Shown here: positions 45,298-53,211 of the stretch, one piece after another
Numbering within the stretch: the stretch's first letter is position 1
Layout: each line of letters opens with the position of its first letter
Source: Sphingomonadaceae bacterium
Lineage (GTDB): Bacteria; Pseudomonadota; Alphaproteobacteria; Sphingomonadales; Sphingomonadaceae
Length of the DNA stretch: 64,000 nucleotides
Direction: 5' to 3'
Assembly (NCBI GenBank): GCA_947472735.1
Contig: CANJBY010000001.1
Coordinates: 62,001 to 126,000 of the forward strand
The notes under the pieces: generated by a model
Database searches by the model: none
Told to the model about the DNA's origin: nothing
The model's input: the letters and a program-made list of their open reading frames with translations, nothing else
Translations under genes and position numbers: made by a program

Positions 45298-46505
45298 CAG
45301 GCCGGCGCTCCGACCCGCCGGCTACGCCGGGCAAGGCCGCGCAGCCACTTGCCGATGCCTGCGGCAGACCGTTCGAGCGCGCCGATTGCCTGTCCACCGG
45401 GTACATAGGCGACCCGCCAGTACATCCACAGGATCAGGAGGCTGAACAGGACGAAAGGTCCCCACAGCGCCAGCCACGGACTGACCCGGCCTAGCGCAGC
45501 CACGGCCTGTCCGTATTCGTTCACCTTGTGATAGGCGACTACCGTCACGATCGAGACGAAAACGCCCAGGGACGATGTCGAACGCTTGGGCGGAATCGCC
45601 AGAGAGACCGCCAGCAACGGCAGGAACAGCATCATCGCTACTTCGACCAGACGGTAGTTCAGGCTGGCGCGGCTTTCGTTGCGCAGCTGCTCAGTGGCCC
45701 GGTCGCTCCAGCCGATCTTGAGCAGTTCCGGCAGGAAGAACTCCCGTTCCTTGCCCCCGCGCTGGCGAAACTGTTCGACCGCGGGCAGATCGATCGGCAG
45801 GTCATGGCGGGTAAAGCTCAGCACGCGCGGCGCTCTTCCGGCGACGTCCTGAAGAATCTGCCCATCGGTGAGGCGGAAGACGATGGTATCGGGGTTCTCA
45901 CGCAGGGCCAGAAATCGGCCTTCTCGCGCTGAAACTGACAGGACCTGCCCCTTGGAATCGGTGACCCGCACGAAGATGCCGATGAGCTTGCGACCTTCAT
46001 CTTCGCTGCGTTCAATTCTCAGGCCCATGCGGTCCTTGAGCGTCGTGAACTCGCCGACCTTGATCGACGCCCCCAGCGCGCCGGAGCGCAGTTCGAACTG
46101 CAACTGTTCGTAGTAATAGCGCGACAGTGGCTGGAGATAGGAGACGATCAGGAAGTTCACCACCATCAGCCCCAGCGTGAGCATGTAGGGCACGCGCAGC
46201 AGTCGGGTGTAGGACAAGCCAACCGCGCGCATCACGTCAAGTTCGCTCGAAGTTGCAAGCTTGCGGAAGGCCAGCAGGATCCCCAGCATCAGCCCCAGCG
46301 GAATCGCGAGGCTGGCATATTCGGGCAGCAGATTAGCAAGCATCTTGAACACGACACTGACCGGACCGCCCTCGGTCGCGACGAAGTCGAACAGCTTGTT
46401 CATCTTGTCGAGCACCAGCAACGAGGCGGCGATGACGAACACCGCCAGCATCGGCATGATCGTCAGCCGCGCAACATAGCGGTCAATGGCGGGGAAGCGT
46501 TTCAC
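45297..46505 (-). CDS. lptF: LPS export permease LptF
   Basis: This 402-residue partner of LptG begins MKRFPAIDRYVARLTIMPML and has EYASLAIPLGLMLGILLAFR and KLATSSELDVMRAVGLSY, the coupling region that contacts the LptB ATPase. A periplasmic jellyroll domain (about 130-270) and C-terminal helices follow. The family usually sits as lptF-lptG, as here, with lptB and lptC elsewhere. Confidence 0.94.
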   Translation of the reverse strand: MKRFPAIDRYVARLTIMPMLAVFVIAASLLVLDKMNKLFDFVATEGGPVSVVFKMLANLLPEYASLAIPLGLMLGILLAFRKLATSSELDVMRAVGLSYTRLLRVPYMLTLGLMVVNFLIVSYLQPLSRYYYEQLQFELRSGALGASIKVGEFTTLKDRMGLRIERSEDEGRKLIGIFVRVTDSKGQVLSVSAREGRFLALRENPDTIVFRLTDGQILQDVAGRAPRVLSFTRHDLPIDLPAVEQFRQRGGKEREFFLPELLKIGWSDRATEQLRNESRASLNYRLVEVAMMLFLPLLAVSLAIPPKRSTSSLGVFVSIVTVVAYHKVNEYGQAVAALGRVSPWLALWGPFVLFSLLILWMYWRVAYVPGGQAIGALERSAAGIGKWLRGLARRSRRVGAPA

Positions 46506-46574
46506 GTAATGCGGGTGGCTCTGCTGGTCGCCGCAGGCCTAGGCGCTAATCGCTGCGGCGGCAAGGCGATGCCA

Positions 46575-46958
46575 TCACGCCTTTTCCAGCGTGCACTGCA
46601 GCGGGTGCTGGTTCTGCCGCGCGAAGTTCATCACCTGGTTCACCTTGGTTTCGGCGATCTCGTAGGGAAAGATGCCGCAGACGCCCACGCCCTTCTGGTG
46701 CACGTGGAGCATCACCCGCGTGGCCTGTTCCAGATCCATGTTGAAATAGCGCTTGAGCACGAGCACGACGAATTCCATCGGCGTATAATCGTCGTTCAGC
46801 ATCAGCACTTTGAACTGGCTGGGCTTTTTCGGCTTGGCCCGGGTCTTGGTTGCAATGCCGAGCTGGTCCTTGCCGCCCCCATCGCCAGCATCGTCCTCTC
46901 CCGCCGCGCGAATCGCGGGCAGGCCGAGGGAATCGGAGAGGGGCTTGTTGCAGTCCAT
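46575..46958 (-). CDS. clpS: ATP-dependent Clp protease adaptor ClpS
   Basis: This 127-residue adaptor delivers N-end-rule substrates to ClpAP. After a poorly conserved N-terminal extension of about 45 residues come [20 protein letters not shown] and [20 protein letters not shown], which carry the N-degron pocket (Asn/Asp pair and His). The C-terminus ends [12 protein letters not shown], as in the family. clpA is not next to it in this window. Confidence 0.94.
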   Translation of the reverse strand: MDCNKPLSDSLGLPAIRAAGEDDAGDGGGKDQLGIATKTRAKPKKPSQFKVLMLNDDYTPMEFVVLVLKRYFNMDLEQATRVMLHVHQKGVGVCGIFPYEIAETKVNQVMNFARQNQHPLQCTLEKA

Positions 46959-47039
46959 GATCCAACTTTACCGTAAGGCGGGGTGCCGGGGCAAGGCACC
47001 GACGTTCCCTTATCGCCGCAAGGTGGTTACGCAACGCCA

Positions 47040-47070
47040 AACGGCCAGGCGAAAAATCCGCCTGGCCGTT
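47040..47070 (-). terminator. Strong hairpin after the phasin gene
   Basis: A perfect 12-base stem (AACGGCCAGGCG at 47040-47051 with its complement at 47059-47070) encloses a 7-base loop of mostly A on the plus strand. It lies 56 bases beyond the phasin stop (transcribed leftward). The following T-run is weak on the minus strand, so termination may be partial or the stem may protect the mRNA 3' end. Confidence 0.6.
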
Positions 47071-47125
47071 CGATGTTCCGTGCGGCCGAGGATGTCTGCC
47101 GGCGCGGAATTCAATTTGAAGGCGA

Positions 47126-47947
47126 TCAGGCCGCCTTCTTGACCTTGTCGACCGCAATGCTCACCCGGCTCGAAATCGGGGCCACGCTCTCGCTGGCCAG
47201 CTTGAGCATCGCTTCGCTTTGCTTCGAACCGTAAGCGACGACAGCGTCGAGATTGCGGCGCAGCAGTTCGCTCTGGAGCTTGAAGAAGTCGGCCGGCGAC
47301 TTCACCGCGGCGAGTTCCTTCGCATCGGCGGTCAGCGCGTCGAGTGCAGACTTGCCGTCGGCGGCCAGGGTCTCGCCGAGGTCCTTCATGCCAGCGGCGA
47401 GGATCTTGGTCGACTCGACGATCGCTTCAACATTGCCCTTGGCGAACTCATTGTAATCGCCCAGCGAGGCAGCGCTCTTTTCAAAAGCAGCCTTCGCCTT
47501 TTCCTGGGCTTCGGAAACAACGCCAGAAAACATGGCGGTGAAATCGGTGGTCTGGGTGGTAGCCATGATGGTGTCCTTCAACTGCGAAATCAGGGGAATT
47601 TTGGGAAACGCTTGGGTGGTTTTCGCACCGGTCTTTGCCGGCTTGCTCAAGTTCTTGTTCGATCTGGCCGGTCGAGGCGCCGGACCTGGCACAGGCTTGG
47701 CCGAACGAGGTCGCTTCGGCTTTTCCGCGCGAAGCTCGGCCACCGGTTCTGGCACAACCGGAGCTGCGGGCTCCGTTACCGGTAAGGCGGTGTCCTCGTT
47801 CGCTACCGGAGCCTCGGTCGGCAAATCCACTTCGGCTGGCGATGCAGCTTCCGTTGCCATCGGGGCTGAATCTTGGGCGACAACTGGATTGGTTTGCTCC
47901 GCCGAAACCGGCAGGGTTCGCTTGGCGATTTTCTTGGCCATGGTCAT
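47126..47947 (-). CDS. Phasin family protein (PHA granule-associated)
   Basis: This 273-residue protein coats polyhydroxyalkanoate granules. The C-terminal phasin domain (about 128-273) reads MATTQTTDFTAMFSGVVSEA, then amphipathic helices such as FAKGNVEAIVESTKILAAGM and FFKLQSELLRRNLDAVVAYG. The first 127 residues are a low-complexity Ala/Pro/Lys/Glu tail. An internal ATG at 47566 begins exactly at the phasin domain and has GAAGGAC seven bases upstream, so a short form of 146 residues may also be made. It lies downstream of a good promoter and just upstream (in genomic order) of phaC. Confidence 0.88.
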   Translation of the reverse strand: MTMAKKIAKRTLPVSAEQTNPVVAQDSAPMATEAASPAEVDLPTEAPVANEDTALPVTEPAAPVVPEPVAELRAEKPKRPRSAKPVPGPAPRPARSNKNLSKPAKTGAKTTQAFPKIPLISQLKDTIMATTQTTDFTAMFSGVVSEAQEKAKAAFEKSAASLGDYNEFAKGNVEAIVESTKILAAGMKDLGETLAADGKSALDALTADAKELAAVKSPADFFKLQSELLRRNLDAVVAYGSKQSEAMLKLASESVAPISSRVSIAVDKVKKAA

Positions 47948-47986
47948 CGAGCCTTTGCATCGGCGCCAGACGAGACGCCTTTATGT

Positions 47987-48042
47987 TGCATTGCACAAAA
48001 TAGGCATTGCAAGTGCGAAGTCAAGAATTATTGTGCAGTGCA
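47987..48042 (-). promoter_or_regulatory. Phasin promoter with TGCA-repeat operator boxes (PhaR-like)
   Basis: On the minus strand TTGACT (48024-48019) and TATTTT (48002-47997) are 16 bases apart, a good sigma-70 promoter. TTGTGCAGTGCA (48031-48042, plus) lies just upstream of the -35, and TGCATTGCACAA (47987-47998, plus) overlaps the -10. The two are inverted copies with one mismatch. A third TGC-rich element lies between (48004-48016). PhaR repressors of phasin genes bind TGC/GCA-rich palindromes, so repression by a PhaR-like protein is likely; phaR itself is not in the window. Confidence 0.65.
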
Positions 48043-48053
48043 GCAAAAATCGG

Positions 48054-49934
48054 TCAGCGGGCTTTCACGAAGCTGCCTGGAGCGTCCTCGATGACGGGGT
48101 CGCCCTTGCCGCCCGGCTTGCGCTTGCCTTTGGCCGGAACCCGAGCCGGGTCCTGTTCGCTCAACCACTGGAGCCAGTGCGGCCACCAGCTTCCCGGATG
48201 TTCGCCCGCGCCGGCGATAAAGCTTTCCAGCGAATCCCCGGGCTCGGAATTGGTCCAGTACTGGTACTTGTTCGCTGCAGGAGGATTTACGACTCCGGCG
48301 ATGTGGCCCGAACCGGCCAGCAGAAATGTCCACGGCCCGGAAAGGTGTCGGGTCAGGCGCCAGACGCTTTCGGCCGGCGCGATGTGGTCCTCGCGGCCAG
48401 CCTGAATGTAGCACGGCGTCTCGATTAGGCCGAGGTCGATCGGCGTTCCGCATACGCTGAGCGAGTCAGGCACAACCAACCGATTGTCGCGATAGAGTTC
48501 GCGCAAGTAGGCCTGGTGCCACTTCGCCGGCAGGTTGGTAGTGTCGCCATTCCAGAACAGCAGGTCGAACGCCGGATAGTCCTGCCCCAGCAGGTAGTTG
48601 TTGACGACGTAGTTCCAGATCAGGTCGTTGCCGAGCAGCAGATTGAACGTTGCGGCAAGGTAGCGCCCGTCGACCACGCCTTCCGCTCCCAGCTGCTCGA
48701 GCATGGCGAGTTGCGGATCGTCGACAAAGATCTTCAGCTCGCCCGCTTTCTCGAAATCGACTTGTGCCGTGAAGAAGGTCGCGCTCTTGACCTTGCCCGC
48801 CTCCCCCCGGCGCGCCAGCACGGCAAGCGTCGCGGCAAGCGTCGTACCGGCCACGCAATAGCCGATGACATGTGCCGCCGGAACCGCCAGCCGCTCACGC
48901 ACTACATCGATCGCCTCGATCTGCGCGGCGACGTAATCGTCCCATGTCACGTCGGCCATCGAAGCATCAGCCGATTTCCACGAAACCATGAAGACCGTCA
49001 GCCCCTGCTCCACCGCCCAGCGCACGAAGCTCTTCTGCGGATTGAGATCGAGGATGTAAAAGCGGTTGATCCACGGCGGGAAGATCACCAGCGGGGTCGC
49101 CAGGACAGTTTCGGTGGTCGGTGAATACTGGATCAGCTGGAACAGGCGGGACTGGTATACCACCTTGCCCGGCGTCATCGCGATGTTCTCGCCCAGCTTG
49201 AACGCGCCGGCTTGCGTGTGCGTCAACTGCCCGCGCTTGACATCGCCGAGCAGATGTTCAAGCCCGGCCACCAGACTTTCGCCGCGCGTCTCGATGGCCT
49301 TGTCGATCACCAGCGGGTTGGTGAAGGGCAGATTGGCAGGGCTCAGCGCATCGACGATCGCCTTGGTGATGAAGCGCAGCTGCTCCTGGCGAACCGGGTC
49401 AAGCCCGTCGAGATTCTCGGCCATCGCCGTCACTTGTTCGGCGAGCATCAGGTAAGTCTGGTGGACCAGCGCGAAGAAGGGCTGCTCGCGCCAGCGCGGA
49501 TCTGCGAAGCGGCGATCGCGGCGCGGGAGTTCGATGCCCTCTTGTCGACCGGTGGCGGCCGCCGGTCCAATGCCATACTGGCCAAGCACGCCTTCCCACA
49601 GCTTGAGCCCGTCTTCCCACAGCCTGGCCTGCACATCGGGGTTCGCCAGGGGCATGCGCTGATACCACGTCCCGATCGCCTCGAGCCAGCGCGTCGGATC
49701 CTGCAATGGAGCATGCGCCGCAGAGATTGCGGGCTCGGACTGGAACTCGAGCCACATGGCCTGCAGGCGCTCGGCCACCTTGCCCCACTGTTGCAGGTCA
49801 GCCGGTTCGGGAAGGGCCCGGGCGGAGCCTGGCAGGATTTGCTCGAAGAACTGGCTCGCTGCCTCTGCCTGGGTGCGGAGCAAGTCCGTCATCGCGTCGG
49901 CGGGCACGGCAGTTGGCGGATGTTCGTTGGGCAC
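48054..49934 (-). CDS. phaC: Class I poly(3-hydroxyalkanoate) synthase PhaC
   Basis: This 626-residue enzyme polymerises 3-hydroxyacyl-CoA into PHA. The lipase-like box is VIGYCVAGTTLAATLAVLA with the catalytic cysteine. The aspartate is in QAGREDHIAPAESVW and the histidine in LAGSGHIAGVVNPP. The long N-terminal domain (to about residue 230) is typical of class I. The start is GTG at 49934 with GGAG nine bases upstream. It is upstream of the phasin gene on the same strand, but the phasin has its own promoter. phaA, phaB and phaZ are not in the window. Confidence 0.95.
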   Translation of the reverse strand: MPNEHPPTAVPADAMTDLLRTQAEAASQFFEQILPGSARALPEPADLQQWGKVAERLQAMWLEFQSEPAISAAHAPLQDPTRWLEAIGTWYQRMPLANPDVQARLWEDGLKLWEGVLGQYGIGPAAATGRQEGIELPRRDRRFADPRWREQPFFALVHQTYLMLAEQVTAMAENLDGLDPVRQEQLRFITKAIVDALSPANLPFTNPLVIDKAIETRGESLVAGLEHLLGDVKRGQLTHTQAGAFKLGENIAMTPGKVVYQSRLFQLIQYSPTTETVLATPLVIFPPWINRFYILDLNPQKSFVRWAVEQGLTVFMVSWKSADASMADVTWDDYVAAQIEAIDVVRERLAVPAAHVIGYCVAGTTLAATLAVLARRGEAGKVKSATFFTAQVDFEKAGELKIFVDDPQLAMLEQLGAEGVVDGRYLAATFNLLLGNDLIWNYVVNNYLLGQDYPAFDLLFWNGDTTNLPAKWHQAYLRELYRDNRLVVPDSLSVCGTPIDLGLIETPCYIQAGREDHIAPAESVWRLTRHLSGPWTFLLAGSGHIAGVVNPPAANKYQYWTNSEPGDSLESFIAGAGEHPGSWWPHWLQWLSEQDPARVPAKGKRKPGGKGDPVIEDAPGSFVKAR

Positions 49935-50106
49935 TGGGCGACTCCATTGGTGCCTGGATCTGGTGTCCCGGAAGGGACGGCTGCGGTGCCTCTCCTGGTA
50001 CCCGCATAGCCGAAGCGATCACCTATTTGCCAGAGGCAACGAAGCGCCTTAGAGAAAGCCCAGCGGCAATTCCGCCGCGACACCCATTTTGAGAAGCCTC
50101 GAGGTC

Positions 50107-51306
50107 ATGGAAGAAGAGTTCTACCGCATCAAGCGCCTGCCGCCCTATGTCATCGCCGAAGTGAATGACATGCGAGCCGCAGCACGCGCAGCCGGCAAGG
50201 ACATCATCGACCTGGGCATGGGCAATCCCGACCTGCCTCCCCCCAGCCATGTGATCGACAAGCTGTGCGAGGTTGCCCAGAAGGCCAGCGCCCATGGGTA
50301 CTCCGCCTCGAAGGGCATTCCCGGCGTGCGCAAGGCGCAGGCCAACTATTATGGTCGGCGATTCGGAGTGGAACTCGATCCGGATACCGAGGTCGTGATG
50401 ACCATGGGGTCGAAGGAAGGTCTGGCAAGCATGGCCACGGCGATGACCGCGCCGGGCGACGTCGTGCTTGCGCCCAATCCAAGCTATCCGATCCACACCT
50501 TCGGTTTCATCATCGCTGGCGCGACGATCCGCTCCGTCCCGACGACACCTGACGAGAATTATTTTCGCGCGCTCGATCGAGCCATGGCCTTCACCGTCCC
50601 GCGCCCGTCGATCCTGATAGTCAATTATCCGTCGAACCCCACGGCAGAGACGGTCGACCTTGCGTTCTACGAGCGGCTGGTGGCCTGGGCCAAGGAACAC
50701 AAGGTGTGGATCCTGTCCGACCTGGCCTATTCCGAGCTCTACTACGACGGCAACCCGACCCCCTCCATCCTGCAGGTGCCCGGCGCCAAGGACGTGGCGG
50801 TGGAATTCACCTCGATGTCGAAGACTTTCTCGATGGCCGGCTGGCGAGTCGGCTTCGCAGTCGGCAACAAGCGGCTCATCGCTGCGCTGACCCGGGTCAA
50901 GAGCTACCTCGATTACGGTGCCTTCACTCCGATCCAGGCGGCTGCGTGCGCCGCACTCAACGGCCCGCAGGATATCGTCGAGAAGAACCGTGAACTCTAC
51001 CAGAAACGCCGTGACGTGCTGGTGGAGAGCTTTGGTCGGGCCGGCTGGGACATTCCCAGTCCCCGCGCCTCGATGTTCGCCTGGGCACCGCTACCGCCGG
51101 CCTTGCGCGAAATGGGCAGCCTTGAGTTCTCCAAGCAGTTGCTCACCCATGCCGACGTCGCTGTCGCTCCGGGGGTGGGTTATGGCGAAGACGGCGAAGG
51201 CTACGTCCGCATCGCCATGGTCGAGAACGAGCAGCGGCTGCGCCAGGCGGCCCGCAACATTCGCCGCTATCTCCAGAGCATGGGCGTTAACACCTCTGCA
51301 GCGTAA
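50107..51306 (+). CDS. alaC: AlaC-like class I aminotransferase
   Basis: This 399-residue fold-type I PLP enzyme resembles the glutamate-pyruvate aminotransferase AlaC and the related LL-diaminopimelate aminotransferases. Motifs are DIIDLGMGNPDLPPPSHVID, VNYPSNPTAETVDLAFYE, VWILSDLAYSELYYDG and the PLP lysine in EFTSMSKTFSMAGWRVGFAV. The C-terminal EGYVRIAMVENEQRLRQAAR holds the substrate Arg. The ATG at 50107 (MEEEFYRIKRLPPYVIAEVN) matches the family. It is divergent from phaC. With ald broken, it may be the main route between alanine and pyruvate here (inference). Confidence 0.88.
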   Translation: MEEEFYRIKRLPPYVIAEVNDMRAAARAAGKDIIDLGMGNPDLPPPSHVIDKLCEVAQKASAHGYSASKGIPGVRKAQANYYGRRFGVELDPDTEVVMTMGSKEGLASMATAMTAPGDVVLAPNPSYPIHTFGFIIAGATIRSVPTTPDENYFRALDRAMAFTVPRPSILIVNYPSNPTAETVDLAFYERLVAWAKEHKVWILSDLAYSELYYDGNPTPSILQVPGAKDVAVEFTSMSKTFSMAGWRVGFAVGNKRLIAALTRVKSYLDYGAFTPIQAAACAALNGPQDIVEKNRELYQKRRDVLVESFGRAGWDIPSPRASMFAWAPLPPALREMGSLEFSKQLLTHADVAVAPGVGYGEDGEGYVRIAMVENEQRLRQAARNIRRYLQSMGVNTSAA

Positions 51307-51472
51307 CCTGGCCGACCTGCATTAGCGTTACATGTTGTAAACGCCATTCTAAGGATTTTCCTCAGGTGGTTGCTGATAACAGGCGCTGATAATCCGCGGC
51401 GTTAGCGGTCGCTGCGCGTCATAATGGGGGATTTCGGAACCCGGGGCAGCATACCGCTGCCTTGGGGGCCTG
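51307..51472. promoter_or_regulatory. Intergenic region with small repeats upstream of the winged-helix gene
   Basis: TTACATGTTGTAA (51328-51340) is a 5-3-5 inverted repeat with partial extension of symmetry into flanking GCG and CGC. GCTGATAA occurs twice at 13-base spacing (51372-51379 and 51385-51392). Either could be a regulator site for the downstream gene. No gene fits in this stretch. Confidence 0.35.
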
Positions 51473-52201
51473 ATGCGTCGGTTTCGCTGGCTTGGTGCCA
51501 AAGAAATCCCGAACGCCTGCGATCTGCGCCGATGTGGGTGGTCGCTGGCGGGCGACGCTGTGCGCCCCGACGACCACGAACTCCCGATCATTGCGGACCG
51601 ACGCCGCGTGGATGGGCACGGCTGGCTCTCCTTGCTGACCGGCAAGGATGGTTACCGGATCGCAAAAGTCGTGCTGACCGGCGTGGGCTCTGCCGATGAA
51701 CGCGCCACGTTGTTGCGGCTGGGCTTCGGAGACGTGCTAGGCGCGCGGCCGGATCTCGGCGAACTGGAAGCGCGCGCGATGCGCGTTGCGGCGGCACGGG
51801 CGATGCTCCCGCGGTACCGTCAACTCGGAAAGCTCACCCTGGATCTGCTGGGACGGGATGGGCGGGTGGATAGCCAATCGCTGGGTTTGCATCCGCGCGA
51901 GTTCGCCTTGGCCTGGCGATTGATGGGCCGCCCCGGGGAGCCGGTCTGCAAAGCGGACCTGCTTCGCGAAGTGTGGGGCCTGCGGCACATCCCCGAAACG
52001 AACAGCCTGGCGGTTCATGTCGCGCGGTTGCGCGCCAAGCTGCGGTCCGCCGGGCTTGACGACGTGCTGTGCACCACCGCCGATGGCAGCTATTATCTCT
52101 GTGCGGTAAGGGAAAACTTACCGTCCCGGCGCAGCATGGACCGGGACGACCAATGCTGGTCCGAATGGCCGGCACCTCTCTGGCAGGGACAAGGATCATG
52201 A
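51473..52201 (+). CDS. Orphan winged-helix regulator with a degenerate receiver domain
   Basis: This 242-residue protein has a C-terminal OmpR-type winged helix (about 130-222; LGLHPREFALAWRLMGRPGE, then LAVHVARLRAKLRSAGLDDV and TTADGSYYL). The N-terminal part resembles a receiver only in outline: VVLTGVGSADERATLLRLGF aligns with the region after the phosphorylation site, but the acceptor Asp, the acidic pair and the conserved Lys are absent. It would therefore act without phosphorylation. No kinase is near. Its stop overlaps the crotonase start (ATGATGA arrangement), so it may be co-expressed with that enzyme. Confidence 0.82.
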   Translation: MRRFRWLGAKEIPNACDLRRCGWSLAGDAVRPDDHELPIIADRRRVDGHGWLSLLTGKDGYRIAKVVLTGVGSADERATLLRLGFGDVLGARPDLGELEARAMRVAAARAMLPRYRQLGKLTLDLLGRDGRVDSQSLGLHPREFALAWRLMGRPGEPVCKADLLREVWGLRHIPETNSLAVHVARLRAKLRSAGLDDVLCTTADGSYYLCAVRENLPSRRSMDRDDQCWSEWPAPLWQGQGS

Positions 52202-53001
52202 TGCAGCAGTTCCGGGAAAACGGACGGGTCCGGATCACCATGGAGCAGAACGGGGTGGCTCAGGTGCGTCTGATCCGCGACGAGAAGCTCAACGCCCTCG
52301 ATGCGCAGATGTTCGATACGCTCGTGCTGGCAGGCAAGGCGCTGTTCGAAAAGCAAGGGTTGCGGGCAGTCGTGCTGGCCGGGGAAGGGCGCGGGTTTTG
52401 CGCCGGAATCGACATTTCGAGCCTCGGTGCCTTGTCGGACGTACCCCTGACCGAGCGAACCTACGGCAATGCCAATATCTTCCAGCAAGTGGCGATGTTG
52501 TGGCGCAAGCTGCCCGTACCGGTAATTGCTGCCATCCACGGGGTGTGTTTTGGCGGCGGTCTGCAGATTGCGAGCGGGGCCGATATCAGGGTGGTGGCGC
52601 CGGATGCCCGGCTGGCGATCATGGAAATGAAGTGGGGAATTATCCCGGACATGGGCGGCTATGCGCTCTGGAGGGGCATGGTCCGCGACGATGTGCTGCG
52701 CGAGCTGACCTTTACCAACCGCGAATTCAAAGGGGAGGAGGCGCACGCGCTCGGCTTCGCAACTTGTCTCGATGCCGATCCGCTGTCGCGCGCCACCCGC
52801 ATCGCGCATGATATTGCCACGCGGCACCCTCATGCGATCCGCTCTGCCAAGGCCCTGTTCAACAGGGCTCACGATCTGAGCATCGACGAAATCCTGATGG
52901 CGGAAAGCCTCGAGCAGCAACGCCTGATCGGCACTCGCAACCAGATGGAAGCCGTGCACGCCCAGCTGCAAGGCCGGCAAGCAGATTTCACAGACCCTTG
53001 A
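52198..53001 (+). CDS. Enoyl-CoA hydratase/isomerase (crotonase) family protein
   Basis: This 267-residue crotonase-fold protein has the oxyanion-hole segments VLAGEGRGFCAGIDISSLG and AIHGVCFGGGLQIASGADIR. The position of the first hydratase glutamate is occupied by Gly/Gly-Leu, while EMKWGIIPDMGGYALWRGMV carries an acid nearby, so exact chemistry is uncertain: hydratase, isomerase or another crotonase. It overlaps the winged-helix regulator by four bases and is convergent with fdsD. Confidence 0.88.
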   Translation: MMQQFRENGRVRITMEQNGVAQVRLIRDEKLNALDAQMFDTLVLAGKALFEKQGLRAVVLAGEGRGFCAGIDISSLGALSDVPLTERTYGNANIFQQVAMLWRKLPVPVIAAIHGVCFGGGLQIASGADIRVVAPDARLAIMEMKWGIIPDMGGYALWRGMVRDDVLRELTFTNREFKGEEAHALGFATCLDADPLSRATRIAHDIATRHPHAIRSAKALFNRAHDLSIDEILMAESLEQQRLIGTRNQMEAVHAQLQGRQADFTDP

Positions 53002-53007
53002 GCGAAA

Positions 53008-53208
53008 TCAGGCGGCGAGTTTCTCCACTGCCGCTCTGGCAATCGGATCCAGGCCAGAGCGATCGCCGGCAAGAATAGCCGCTTTCATCCGCGGATCCCA
53101 GAAATCGGAAAGGTGCTGATAGGTAGCGGCCACAGCCGCGCCTTCGCCCTGCATGGCCAAATTTCGGGCAATCTGGTTGGCCATGTAAGTGAGGTGTCCG
53201 ATCTCCAT
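53008..53208 (-). CDS. fdsD: Formate dehydrogenase delta subunit FdsD
   Basis: This 66-residue protein (MEIGHLTYMANQIARNLAMQ, then HLSDFWDPRMKAAILAG) matches the small delta subunit of soluble NAD-dependent formate dehydrogenases. It is needed for a full complex in Cupriavidus-type enzymes. It starts three bases after the fdsA stop and is the last gene of the minus-strand formaldehyde/formate cluster. Confidence 0.9.
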   Translation of the reverse strand: MEIGHLTYMANQIARNLAMQGEGAAVAATYQHLSDFWDPRMKAAILAGDRSGLDPIARAAVEKLAA

Positions 53209-53211
53209 GAT

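Noticed and set aside
47040-47070. Part of a mobile repeat
   Set aside because: It is a simple 12-base hairpin placed after the phasin gene, better explained as a transcript-end structure.
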